Below, piece after piece: positions 23,583-35,689 of a stretch of DNA of 64,000 bases. A program made the position numbers and the translations under genes. Positions within the stretch are counted from its first letter, which is position 1, and each line of letters begins with the position of its first letter. The notes under the pieces were generated by a model that saw only the letters and a list, made by a program, of their open reading frames with translations, was not told where the DNA came from and did no database searches. Origin of the DNA: Biomphalaria glabrata (Eukaryota; Mollusca; Gastropoda; Planorbidae); contig NC_074716.1 in the NCBI RefSeq assembly GCF_947242115.1, positions 21,621,590-21,685,589 of the forward strand, given 5' to 3'.

Positions 23583-23889
23583 CTCTAGGCCAGGGGTGGG
23601 CAACCTTTTTGTTTCGAGGGCCGCATTAAAAAAAATTGCGGATGGCGGGCCGCACACACACACACACACATATATAAATTCGAAAGATACGCTAGCTAAC
23701 TGTGTAGAGTGTCTTTTAATTCATATTTACACTTTATTATAGTCACGTTTCTTTCTTTTTTTTTTTTTTTCATACTCCACGTTGAAAAAGTTAGCAATTT
23801 TCGAAACCAATTTTACAACTTTTTTTAAAAATTGCTTTTGTCTTTTTACATCACAATTTCCCAACAAATATACAGCTGTCCTTGATGTG

Positions 23890-24480
23890 CAGTATTTTAC
23901 TTATTACACTCGTGCATATCGTTTCGGAACTGTGAAACTTGCTTACTAGTTGTTACCCTTGTGACTGCTGTCAAATTACAGTCAGTCAACATTGACCACT
24001 GATTACACTTGTTTTTGTTTTCACCAAAAAATACCTGCTCACTGAATGAGACAATATATGTTCCGGAAGTTAAATGTCGGGACCAGCGAAACCTGCCCTT
24101 GTTGAGCATCACCAGAGAATACTGAGCATGTCCTTCAATGGTGCATACTAAATCGAGAGACCCGAACAAGACTCTGGCCTCGAAACCCTCCAAAGACTAT
24201 TCTGAGAACTGCCTGATCTGGAAACCACTGCGCTGTTCATCTCAAATATAGGATTACTGATCTGAACCATTCAATCGGGTAAAATGAGAATGAAGAAGAA
24301 GAACAGATGTATGTTACCCAAATAGTGGGAACAACAGCAAAGTTTTTTAAAGTGTGGAAATACAGCTTCTGGCACCCATAAAACTCCCGTGGAAGTACTG
24401 ACTGAAGCTTCTCTTTGCTTGGAGTTAAGTCCTCTGGAGCTGAATCAGCTTCTGCGCTAAATGGTGGGCTGAGGGTATTG
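23890..24480 (-). pseudogene. C-terminal part of the E5 hAT transposase, interrupted by a LINE
   Basis: On the minus strand, 24480-24316 reads 'FNTLSPPFSAEADSAPEDL' and '...EFY...FHTLKNFAVVPTI'. It resumes at 24062-23890 with 'SEQVFFGENKNKC', 'SMLTDCNLTAVTRVTTS' and a stop. These match the 'FSTPFSVD..PEELQ' and 'CEQLFSxMNxNK...LTDxNL...LRVxTS' blocks of hAT transposases related to GTF2IRD2-like proteins. The LINE stub sits between 'WVT' and 'YIVSFSEQ'. It is a fossil. Confidence 0.75.
24063..24306 (+). mobile_element. LINE 3'-end stub with 9-bp flanking repeat
   Basis: A 244-bp insert flanked by ATATATGTT (24054-24062) and ATGTATGTT (24307-24315). It encodes 'SPENTEHVLQWCILNRETRT' and a short C-terminus, then ends in GAATGAAGAAGAAGAACAG. 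It is the same family as the stub at 2447-2916. Confidence 0.8.
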
Positions 24481-25360
24481 AAAACTGGTTGTTGTCTTAA
24501 AATTTGCTTTTATAAATTACACAATTAAGGAATCTTAATAAGTGTTGTAATTTTAATCATTTCACTAAAATAGTTTCACTTTTCAGCAAAGGAAAATGAC
24601 AAAAACTGTTTTCTTTTGCTTGCTTCTAGAAATGGGAAAGCCTTGTTAGAAAAGATTTAACATGCATTTACATTTTATATGCATTATGCATACAGTCAAT
24701 AGCAAAAAAAAAAAAAAAAAAAAAAACATATAAAGTTATAAAAAACATGAAATCTGTCTTCCACTCTACACTAGAGATGCTGGTAACAAATTCACAGTCA
24801 ATGTCCTTCAAGTAAGATAACAATTTCTTCCTTGAGATTTTATATTCTTCTTATTTTTTTTTACCCATGCTAAGCCATCGGATACATTGGAATGCTTTGT
24901 TCATAAACTATGAACTACCTGCGGTTAACACCTCTTGCTCTCTTCTGTGTGATTATAACATTAACTTTGATATTTTAACATTAAAATTTTATGCAGCTTT
25001 GTGCAAACTTTCTTGTTTACAGTTTATGGTTGGGATTTGTTTTTTTTTATTAAAAAAAAAAATAAAAAAATGAAAAAACTACTTTTCTCAGTCAATGATC
25101 GAGCTCCATCAACCCTACTCAACACTCAGAGAATTAAGTGTATAGATGTATAGCCAATAAGCATAATCTTCGTTTACTTCGAACTTTTTAAAATGAGACA
25201 GTTTCAATAATTTATTGAGATATTTTTGTAAATATTAACATTTTTATATGTATGTACTGAGTGCACACCTGATTTCTGTAGGTGTCGGCGGGCCGCATTA
25301 AACACCCCGGCGGGCCGCATGTGGCCCGCGGTCCGTAATTTGCCCACCCCTGCTCTAGGC

Positions 25361-26046
25361 CTAAATCTGTGAGTCATTAGGAGAATACATAGAATGAAGT
25401 CGCGTGAAAATTGAAGCTTCGGGAGTAACTCAGTCATGGTTCCAGCATAGTAGGCTATGTAATTTAAAAAAAAAATATGCTATCTTACAACAAGCTAGAG
25501 CTGCTACTGGCTGCTTGCTGAGCAATTTTAATGGACCTTTACTTAACTACAGGCAACATTTCTACTTTCACCATGTAGGTCTACTTTTACACTCATGTCT
25601 GTCATGTAGTCTACCCCCCCCTTTTTTTTTATCTACCCATTCAGCTGGACACTCGAGTATAACGACTACTTGAGTGCTAGACAGAATGGCGGATCTGGAA
25701 GGTATTGGTAGAATAAGGCCCTAAAGAGATTTGAACATAACGGCATCTGGGCCGCAATTAAGAACGATAAGCATATAGTGTAGGGGCGAACAAGACTACA
25801 CCACGGACATGAAAAAAAAAGTCTACATTGTGAAAGTAAAAATGTTGCCTCTATTAAGGGAGGGTTGTAAGATCGCTTTCCCCCCCCTCCCCCCCCCCCC
25901 TCCTTTTTTTAAAAAGTCTAATTTTTATCACATACTATCCTCGTGCTTTAGAAACAATTCACTAAGAAACTCGATTAAGTCCAATTTGTATCAATACATT
26001 TTTTTTGGGGGGGGGGGAATAATGCCAACAAAAAGTTATAATGTAT
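25361..26046. other. No gene; pyrimidine tracts
   Basis: It contains C- and T-rich runs at 25614-25630 and 25879-25905 and a G run at 25998-26018. An incidental open frame (25809-26147) runs through low-complexity proline codons and is not credible. Confidence 0.5.
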
Positions 26047-26052
26047 CAATCC

Positions 26053-26140
26053 CAGGGGCGGACTGGCTATATGGGCATTTGGGCAAATGCCCGGTGGGCC
26101 GGTATCAAAATGGGCCGGTAGGGTCACCTAAAAGGCCTTA
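26053..26140 (+). mobile_element. Left terminus of an E1-family hAT-like element
   Basis: CAGGGGCGGACTGGCTATA followed by 'gggcaaatgcccggtgggccgg' matches the left end of the element at 1946. The matching right end was not found downstream, so the copy is probably truncated. Confidence 0.75.
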
Positions 26141-26254
26141 TGAATGAGACTATAGAAAGTGTTAAATTAAATCTTTAAATGTTTTATACTATTCTCTTGA
26201 AAAAGTGACCCGCTGAGCTTCGTGTTTAAAAAAAAAATCTTTTACAGACTCTAT

Positions 26255-26440
26255 AGTGTGATTAATACTAAGAAGAGGCAGACAGAAAAAGCGATGGGAG
26301 GACAACATTAAAGAATGGACAGGCCTGCCATTGAGAGAGGTTCTGAACAAGGCAAAAAAAAGGGAGGAATGGAGAAAGACGGTCGACAAATCTTGCCTGG
26401 TGCCCCAACGGTCCAACAGACTAAGGGATAGGTAAAGGTA
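26255..26440 (+). mobile_element. LINE ORF2 C-terminal tail
   Basis: The plus strand reads 'RRGRQKKRWEDNIKEWTGL', then 'KKREEWRKTVDKSCLVPQR' and 'SNRLRDR' with a stop. This is a familiar C-terminus of mollusc non-LTR polymerases. Confidence 0.75.
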
Positions 26441-28105
26441 AGGTATATAATTTTTAAGTGTTGTAAAAAGTTATTCCTGGAGATAGAACTGTAGTTGCGG
26501 CAGATTTCCGCTCAAGTCGACAACGGGTCTGAACCTTTTTGTCGCCCCTCCCCCCTCCTTGTTGTTGGTCGGTTGTTGGCTTGTAGCTCCAAACAACTAG
26601 TACAAATGAACCGATGAAGGCGTTTTATATTTTTTGATAAATAAACTTTGAATAACTAATTTAACATCCATACGATCTGTGGGTTTGGGGTTTTTGGCAC
26701 ATCGGCACAGTTTAGGCCATGTCGTGCCCGCCATATGATCTGTTTAAACTTTGAGAAATACTTTAATTGTGAGAGGCTTACTAGAAACTTTCAATTGCAA
26801 AACATTCTTATCATGATCTCTATTCAAATGTTTGGTTATATAACGGCGTCCACCATGTGCTACAGAAAACTGTAGATCGACTTTTTTTTTTTATGAAAGC
26901 GGGACATAAGTCTTTCCGCCCGTACATTTTATGAACAGCGTGACAGACGGTACAAAGCGTGACTGTTCCGCCTAAGTAGAGACGTCTGGTCACCTTAGAC
27001 TGTCTCAGAGGGTATATGTATTATTATAATTGTAATTTAAAAAAGAACATTTGAAACTAGAAAATAATAAATTAAATTTAAAAAATGAAAGAACTAAAGG
27101 TGTCGCTGAGCTATGTCTAGTCATTCAGTTACCGGTATCGGGTGAATCATTTGTCGTGTAACCAGTCATTCAAATTAAATCAGTAAGCCCTACGCTCAGT
27201 AGTCCTACATCACGCACTTAATATTATTGTAAATATTTGCGTTCTATTATAATCACAAAAAAAAAAAAAAAAAGAATCAACACAATCATTCGGTGTTAAT
27301 GTGTGAGTTAAAACTCTAAAAGTTGTGACTGAAAGATTTCAATGATTGACTTTTTTTATTTTGGCCTTTGGCCCCAGCAGTATTATCTTGATTTTGTTCA
27401 TTACGGGATATAGATCTATAACCCAATGCCTACAGCACAGCAGTTTGGAGCTTCAATCAATTATATCTATATCTAATGAATGACCCGATTCCTTGCACAT
27501 TATAAATGTTTCATCAGGTCACGAAACACCAATAGATCTAGATCTAGATTTCTAGATCTAGTCTATCTAGAAATTTACGCTAGCCATAAATAATGTGCAA
27601 AGAACATTTTATTTTCGGAAATCAGGTAAGATTCGGTAGTTTGCATAAGAGTAACCGTGAAGTTTAATTTGTGATCCCCATGTATCACGTGGTCTCTTCT
27701 ATATTTTTTTTTTCAGGATTATAGTAAAGACGCTATTTCTAGAGAAGAGAATTTTGGCTTAATTATTTCTAAAATAAAAATTAGCCCCTATTACTAAAGG
27801 TAAGATATAAACTCGATTTGTACTATTTTAGGTAAGCTAACTTTTTATATTATATATTATCAAAATCATTATTCTTGCAATTTTAAACAACATGCGTTTC
27901 CAAGCACTATTGCCGGTTTTTACGCCATTTTGAATCATGTTGTTTCAACCGGTTTTCCCAGTAGAGACAGATCTTGTCTACATAGATTAGCTTTTGAATA
28001 AACTGATGCCGTATATGTCGTAAACAATTCCTTTTCTTTAAGATCTAGATAGAATCTGTCAATCTTAAATACTTGTTCTAGATCTCGCAATTAGTATAGA
28101 TTATA
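26441..28105. other. No gene; one short LINE snippet
   Basis: Mostly AT-rich DNA. At about 26690-26725 the minus strand reads 'RHGLNCADVP', matching the LINE at 59250, so a small remnant lies there. A15-A18 runs occur at 27258-27274. TCTAGATC words cluster at 27535-27565. Confidence 0.5.
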
Positions 28106-30965
28106 TTATACTACTGTAACTTGCGTTTATCGAACAAGTTAAAGTTAAGCTCAGTCGCCGACATTTTTTATGTTTGAATTTGTGTATCTCCGTAAAAATT
28201 AGACCTAGAGTAACTTACATCTATCGAACACCTTCGTTTTAAGGTACTTATCGAACACCCCATTGTATTTTTTAAAATTCTCCTTTATTTCGATGAGTAT
28301 AAAGAAACTAGTCAATTCTTATTGTGCATCGTCCATTTCTTTATAGATCTATGGTAGATTCTTATAACTGAACACTGACTTTCGGGAACTAGGTCAATTT
28401 TTTATTTTATTTTTTTATTTGGTGAAGGTTTAACTTACAAAAAAACTGAAAGCAGATTCTTATTCTGCAACTAAAGGACTATAAAAATAGCTGTGTTCCT
28501 TTGTATTACCACCCATAGTCAAGATTTTATTTTAAAATAAATTAGGTCACTTCATGCTCCTATTTTGAACGCAGTTTTTGGGCTTTCTCCTTTAGTTGAA
28601 CAGTGAGCACCGGTGTTGAACACCACTATGTAATTGCTAATAAATTATATCGGTGTTACTTAAAAATTATTTAGATTGTAGTAAAAGAAGTAGATTCAAT
28701 TTTGCAATATGTATTTATAGTCTATTTCCTCATATACTCTCTCTCTTTATATATATATATTTATATCGTGTATAGTTTATTTATTTAAATACCTATATAA
28801 TCTATGTGTAGAAACAGACAGAAATAAATTTATATATATAGATTATAGAGCTATAAATTAATTATTTTAATTTAATAAACATGATATTTTCTACTAGGCT
28901 ACTTGTATTTTCTCTCTGTCTTTCTTTTAACTCCCATCCAAGGACCCTCTTCTTGTTTTCATAATTTGGATGTGCGTTTTGTGACACCTTTACATCCCCT
29001 CCCTCCCATGGATGCTTATAATTCTTTTCATGACTCTCTCCCCCTTCCCTCCACTGCCTGTTGGATAGTTTGTGACACTACTCGCTGAGTGTATACCTCT
29101 CCTTACCGCCAGCTTATCTTGCGTGATCACATGCAGTGGGCATGGTCTCTGGCTTCAAAATAGCAGCCCACACTTTTTCTTTCATTCATAAGTTATATAT
29201 TCTAGATATCTCTATCTAGGTCATGTTTATTCATTGAAAAAATCTTAGATTTATTAATCTCAATAATATTTCTTAATACGATTTTGCTGTGTTCAAAAAG
29301 GAGAATGAGCTGAATTCATTATTATTTGTTTGGACACCCCCTTTTTTAATTTTATTTAACAGCTAACGGTATAAATGTGATTGGAATGTCTTTCTAAAGA
29401 TGTTTGGAAGCTTATTTTGATATGCCCATCAGCCTACGATCAAACAGGCTCATGATATAGCCTTCATCCCTTATATGGGTATGAATTGCCGGGGGAGGTT
29501 AAAACAACAGCTTAACATACATGGTTACCGAGAATCTAAATAACTGCCATCTGCTTTGGAAAAACGGAACAAAATTACCAGAACTTATCTAAAATTGGAC
29601 ATGCGCAGTCCCGAATCGTCGATTTTAGCTCCAAACATAAAAACAAATGAATTACAAACAAAAAAAAGCGACCCGTTTAGAAAGGAGAATTCGATGGGGT
29701 GTTCAAACTATAAGAGCCTCCTCTAGATCTAGTTAAGTTATAATTAGTTTCATTTTCACCTGAGGATCATTTTTTTTACTTAGTAAGTGCATTGGTAATA
29801 TTGGTATAAAAATTTCACATTTTTTGAACTCTTGGGAAGAGTGGAGTGAGTCTCGGGTTAAGCCAGTTAAGGGTATTTTTTAATGCTAATGATGCTTCAG
29901 CTCAAAAAAACTATATAATACGCTTCTAATTAGTAGGGATGTTACAATTTTTTTCAGAAATTTTTTTTTAAGAATCTTGTTATCTGATATGTTGTAGATT
30001 TGAAAGAGCCTTCTAAATTTATATGAATTATGTATGTATGATTCCTGGTTGAAAGAAAATAAATTTTCTATGTGTGCTTGTCCTTATCATAGCAACCAAT
30101 GGGCACGATGTGAGGAGATTTGAATGTGTTGAATAAATATGCTTGCCATTTCTTATATATTAATCAACTAGTCCAAAAACATGTTTCAAATGAAAGTTTA
30201 TTGTTATTTAAATATCTGAACACTAAGCTGCATATTATATACCGGTACTCATTAGATCTAAATCTACATCTATTTCAAAATGTGTAACTGCAGAAATAAA
30301 TCAATGTCAGCCATTTTGACATCATTTCAGTCTATGTTTTTTTTAAACTGCTATAATAATTCAACCTATCAGAAAATTATTTGATGTCACATGACCAATC
30401 TGACCAATCACTATTATCTTGGCATGTAAACAAGATGGCTAAAATTACAATGGTTAATAATGGCCTCCAGCATTAGATTCAACAGCTAAATATTAAAAAA
30501 TTAATAGCATCCAAAGTGCACAGTCTTATGTGAAAAGTAAAGCACTGAAATTTAGTCAGAAAAATGCTCTACAATACTGGAGAGTCAAAAGGCGTGGGAA
30601 TGTTGAGCTTTTTAAACTATACACAAGGGAAATCGAACCTTTATTTAAGTCTAATAAAACGAAACCTTCTACTCCACGTGGGAAAGCGTAATTTCATTCC
30701 CGGAAGCCATTTTTATTGGTCAATCAAAAACTATAACTCTTTTACAGAGAAGTATTCAATTAATAGGTTAAAAAAGTGCACCTTTAAGGTATGTAAAAAA
30801 AATGTCAGAAAAAAGTCGAAACAGTTATTTGACTTAATAAAAGGGGCGTGTCACCGGATATTGTAACATCCCTATAATTAGGCTGAGAAATATTTACAAC
30901 TATTCATTTGAAAGTGTCCTTTGTTACCTAAACATGAAAATTGAGGTTTAAAAAGGGGGTGTTCG
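28106..30965. repeat. Family B repeat, copy 1, split by insertions
   Basis: Blocks 28106-28310, 29741-29933 and 30882-30965 match, in inverse orientation, the contiguous copy at 39655-40050; 28106-28210 also matches inverted at 34690-34780. Hallmarks are GTGTTCGATAA/TTATCGAACACC and 'aaggtacttatcgaacacccc'. Between the blocks lie 1.4 kb of unassigned AT-rich DNA (28311-29740) and the element at 29934-30874. No gene is seen. Confidence 0.7.
29934..30874. mobile_element. Inverted-repeat element X with 7-bp target duplication
   Basis: The ends are TAGGGATGTTACAAT and ATTGTAACATCCCTA, a perfect 15-bp inverted repeat, flanked by TAATTAG (29927-29933 and 30875-30881). The paralogous family B copy near 39750 keeps the uninterrupted site. 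It is 941 bp. An open frame of 100 codons (30564-30866) runs almost to the right end and has a homologue in X' (41238-41537). No known domain is recognised in it. Confidence 0.85.
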
Positions 30966-31679
30966 ATAATAGCAGTTTTTATATAAGCAATCTCAGCTTC
31001 GTAAGATATCGAACGCCATTTTAATGTTAAAAATAAACATCAAAGGGATATAACCCAAAGAAGACAAAATATTTAAATTATATATTTTTTGTTATTTTTT
31101 AAAATAATGTAATGCAAAGTACAGATATAAATTAATCATATGTTACAATTTGTATCAGTTATTTGTGGTTTACCGTAAATGCTATATTTTTTTAAGTAAA
31201 TAGATTTACATCGATATATGCACTAATTGTACCCATTTTAAAAGCTTGATTTTATGACACATATATTATTGCTAGATGCTAATAGTATCAATGCCAAACA
31301 CCCGGGAGGAACACATTGGAATGTATTCAGTTGTTGTTTCTTTTTCAGATGCCCCATTCTATTAACTTCTGAATTTGCCCCATTCTATTAACTTCTGAAT
31401 TATGTGTTATAAACCAATACCTAGCGCATGTGCTTGATGTGAAGAGATATTAATAAAACGAAAGGGCAAAGGGGGAGGTATAGAATGCAGATATGGTATT
31501 TTGAAATAAAAATGTCTTGGGCAGGTAAAAAAAAAAGGTCGGGGGGTGGGGGAGAGAAACAGTCAAGACACTGTATCCAGAGATCATCAATAATTGATCG
31601 ACCATTAGAATGTGACGTCAGCCTCAAATACATAGAGTCAGTTGTGCTTCTCGATCTAGACGTGTGGCGCCGGGTCTAT

Positions 31680-31754
<75 letters not shown>

Positions 31755-32030
31755 CCATAAAGTATGATAAAGCTCATAATGCGCTACAAAGACACTCCTT
31801 TGAAACATCACAAATACACAAAATAATAACAATAACGCATTTAACCACTCTCTTATTCTGCCTACACCCCCTTACCCGCGCTTCCACTCTCCAACATTCA
31901 CACTTTTTCAGTGCAAAGTAACAACGTAAATTTCAAGACTCAATCCAAACGCAGCCACCAGACTAACACACAACAAAAAAAAAAAAGGTCAGTGATAGCG
32001 TAACACACAGGTGTAAACCAGGCCATCAAC
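30966..32030. repeat. Gene-free stretch with a 27-bp duplication and a (TA)n run
   Basis: GCCCCATTCTATTAACTTCT is repeated twice in tandem at 31353-31402. A (TA)n microsatellite covers 31686-31751. The rest is AT-rich without recognised features. Confidence 0.7.
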
Positions 32031-32036
32031 ACAGCC

Positions 32037-33690
32037 CAGACATGCCTACAGTCCCGCATTATGCGGAACCGTCCCGCAAAAGCATCAAAAAAGCTCACAT
32101 GTTCCGCCGTTCCGCATTCACGATTTTTTGTTCCGCCAAGTCTGAATTCCGACACACAAAAAAAAAAAAATCGCCGATTTTTCATTATTTATTAATAATG
32201 CGAAATTAAAATACTGAATGCAAAATAAAATATATATAGGTCTGTGTTTATTGTTTACATTTCATCTTCTCCCGGACCCGGTGTCACGGTGTCCTAAATT
32301 TACGAAGATAAGGTTGAGCTAGATCTAGACATAGATCTAGTACTCTAGGTCTAGATACTAGATCTATTCTGAGAATCTAGTAATTGCTAATTATGCTAAT
32401 AAGCCAAATGTTTCATTCAAATCCCTTTCTTTTCCCGACAATGGCTATACTACTTAGTCTACTTACTACTAGTCTAGACTAGACCTAGATCTAGACTAGA
32501 CCTAGATCTAGACTAGACCTAGATCTAGACTCTAGACCTAGACTATCTCTAGACTCTAGACTATTGGCAATTGGAATTGCATTTGCCGTATTGCCACTAT
32601 TGGAGTCTATAATTAGTATAATCAGAGTATTGTCACTATTCTAACAGTAACTAACACTAACTCAACTGGTTTCTTAGGTTTCTAAGTCCTAAGTAATCTA
32701 GAAAAGGATTTTTTTTTTAAAATACGTTATTAAAGTAATAAAAGACCTAGATCTAGACCTAAATGTAATTAATTTTATTAGACACAGTACACAGTAAGGC
32801 TAAGGCCTAAATAAGCTAAATAAGGCTACAGTTAGATCTACTATTCTACTTATTAGTATTATTACATCTTATAGTCTAAATTAATTATTAGTTTAGTTTC
32901 TAGATCTAAAAGTAAAAGTAGGACCAGCACTTCTGCTAAATCTCTAGAGATCTGTCTAGAAATAGACTTAGAAGTAATAGAAGCTAAGAAGGTGATAGAT
33001 TAGATTCTAGTTTATTATGTAATAAATTTACTATTTTTTTTATTTAGATCTAGTTCTCAATAAGTTGAATAAGTCTATAGATTAGTATAGATCTAGACTG
33101 ACTATACATTAATATTTAGATCTAGATCTATAATCTATAATATTATTTTTATAATCTGTGTTCTTAGACTTATTAGGACTTATGTAGGTCTAGACTAGGT
33201 AAGTCACTAGTAGACTCTTAAATTATTTTAGTTAGATCTAGAACTAGAGACAACATCTAGAGTTATTAGAGTGATTAGAGTAGAGCCCTAGAAAAGGATA
33301 GATAATCAAGTAGATGTAGATCTAGAATAATCTAGATCTAGTCAGTAGATTTATATCTAGTAGTAACAAATAAAAATAGATATAGTAACATTTGAGTCTA
33401 GGTCATTAGAATACATTTTAGTTAGAATTCATCATTTAGGAGTTAGAACTATTGATTTCAAACAAAGGACATAATTATGAATTAAAGGTTTTCTTACTTT
33501 TAATTATAATATTTACATCTAATTTATAAGAAGCATGCTATTGTTGTTTTTTAAGTAATATAATTGAAGTTTTATTTATATTGCGTACAGTATTGCTAAC
33601 AAACGCGTTTATGTTCCACATTGGGGCCCAAAATTCCACATTTTCAACCTGAGTGTTCCACATTCTGGGTCTTGGGGGTAGGCATGTCTG
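32037..33690. mobile_element. Inverted-repeat element filled with TCTAGA-rich DNA
   Basis: The ends are CAGACATGCCTAC and GTAGGCATGTCTG (13-bp inverted repeat), with ACAGCC directly outside both (32031-32036 and 33691-33696). Subterminal words ('gttccgc', 'gttccacatt') resemble each other. The middle (about 32310-33420) is almost pure TCTAGA/AGATCT-rich sequence. There is no ORF. The CAG...CTG ends suggest a hAT relative, although the repeat outside is 6 rather than 8 bp. Confidence 0.75.
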
Positions 33691-33696
33691 ACAGCC

Positions 33697-34480
33697 CCAG
33701 AACATTGTTCAAGTTGTAGTAAGAACAATGTTGAGGGGAAAGGGGGAGGAGCCATCAGTCGAGTACCTACAGTCAAGCCGCTAATTAGGTCACAAACACT
33801 AGTAGGCCTATATATAGATATGTTGTTTGTGTGTGTGTGACAAATACTAAGCGTGCTCTAAAATACGTTGTTGTTTTTTTTGTCAACCAGGTGGTTTAGG
33901 GAGGGCGGATTTATCTACATCTATAGGTAACACAGCTTGCAAGCTACCATAGCTTTTCAGCAAACCCAACCCCCCCCTCCCCCCCCCCCCCCCCCAGATC
34001 GAAAAATATCTAGCACTGACTTTTGGGCTGTTACATACACTGAGCGTGCTAGATCGGCGGCTAGTTACGTAGGGCAGCGTACCGTATGTTTTGTTTTTAG
34101 GTCAACCAAGTAAACTGTTGTGTCCTGCAATGACTTGGGGAGGGCGGGATTATCTATTGGCTACCAAAGCTTATTAGGCTCTCCCTCAAATAAATAATAT
34201 CTGGATTTAATTTATTAATGGCCTTATGTCTCAAAATAGCTTAGACCTAAATAAGTACTACGGTAATGCGTTACTGGGCTTAGCACCGTCAGTTTCTAAG
34301 CAGAGCTGATCAGTGATAGATTCCTTTGATGTGGACCATTTGAAAATGACTAAAAATCTGTCTTTCTTGACATGGCGTTAAAAGAAAATGATATAAATAA
34401 AAAAAGTATAGATTATAACACTTTTGAAACACCATACTTTTCACAAAATTTTAGGATTATAACACTTTTAAAACACCATA
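33697..34480. repeat. Diverged tandem duplication and poly-C tract, no gene
   Basis: Units at about 33835-33930 and 34030-34165 share 'gagcgtgct', 'ttttgtcaaccag' or 'ttaggtcaaccaag', and 'gggagggcggga'. A C-rich run spans 33968-33995. Related 'gagcgtgct...ggctagt' words recur near 42010-42080. Confidence 0.5.
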
Positions 34481-34885
34481 CTTCTCGTGTGTTCGATAAG
34501 TTCTTAATATGTTTGATAAGATAAGATAAAGGTAAAAAAGTGTTCGATAATTTAAGCTTTTGAAATCATCAACCTGACCCATTTTAACATCAAATATAAG
34601 TTTAACTATGAGTAGTAATAGAATAAAACATGTCTACTTTTTAAGAAAAATGGATGAGGAGTTCACAGATACAGTTTTTTTCTAGGTCTAATTTTTACGG
34701 AGATACACAAATTCAAACATAAAAAATGTCGGTGAATGAGCTTAACTTGTTTGATAAACGTAAGTTACTGTAGATCTAGATATAGATCTAAAAAAAAACT
34801 GATTGTATCTATGAATTCCTCATCCATTTTTCTTAAAAAGTAGACATGTTTTATTCTATTACTTATTAGTATTACTACTCAAAGA
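34481..34885. repeat. Family B fragment forming a 75-bp-arm palindrome
   Basis: The arms 34605-34680 and 34795-34880 are near-perfect reverse complements ('aaaacatgtctactttttaa', 'aaaaatggatgagga'). The spacer of about 115 bp holds the GTTTGATAAACG motif. GTGTTCGATAA occurs at 34490 and 34545. Confidence 0.8.
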
Positions 34886-35689
34886 TTATAGATGATTAGA
34901 TCTAGAGTCTAGAGTAAAGGATGGTTGTCGGACACCCGGGTTTCGCCTCGCATATCGACCACCTCGATGTATTATTATTAAATCTTTATTTGAATGTTTA
35001 CTACCCAACTTCTGCATAAATATTGCGCATGGACTATTTTGTCACACTTCCGACACTTACAGCTCCCTTTTATAGGGGGTGGCCAACAAGTTTTACCTTT
35101 TCTGAATAAGAAAACATATCGTCATATGACGCTAGTCATCATAGGGAAATAATTTGACACAGTAAATATGGGGAAATAAACAAATTGTTATTGTTTTTGT
35201 TTTAAGCATTTACAAGAATAATTTTGTTGTTTGTTAAAATAATATAGTACAAAATGTAGGGAGGTGAAATAAATTGATCTTTGAAAAAACAATTTTTCGT
35301 TAGTACATCATTAAAATACTTATAAAGGACTTTCCAATGGTGTTTTAAATTATGACTATGTCTAATAATTAGAAAGTTATGATTTTTTTGTGTCGTTTTG
35401 GCCTAACATTGTTGACATGGAACAAGTAAGATGAGTCATCATGAAAGCGTCTCTCTCGCTAAGCCAGCGAGACACCCCCCCCCCCCCGGCTCAAAAAGTT
35501 AAAAAGTTGGAATTGAGTTTTGTAGAGGATAAATCTACTTATTAAATAAGAAATTTAATAGTAGATTTAGTATTCATAGTGAATTTCTAGCTCACAAATC
35601 TGATTTCATTTATATTTATGAACTTTACTTGTTTAAAATGTAAATATTGATGAAATAAACAAATTATCGGGTCTAGATCTACAAGAATT
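34886..35689. other. No recognised feature
   Basis: AT-rich DNA with a C run at 35475-35487. No gene recognised. Confidence 0.5.

Larger units (their letters stand above)
23591..25352 (-). mobile_element. hAT transposon E5 (CAGGGGTGGGCAA terminus), decayed
   Basis: The ends are CAGGGGTGGGCAA and TTGCCCACCCCTG, with the identical 8-bp duplication CTCTAGGC (23583-23590 and 25353-25360). Subterminal GGGCCGC words occur at both ends. It is 1,762 bp and carries a minus-strand transposase remnant, which a LINE stub interrupts. Confidence 0.93.

Noticed and set aside
31683-31751. CRISPR-like or satellite array
   Set aside because: It is a plain TA dinucleotide microsatellite in eukaryotic DNA; no spaced repeats are present anywhere in the window.
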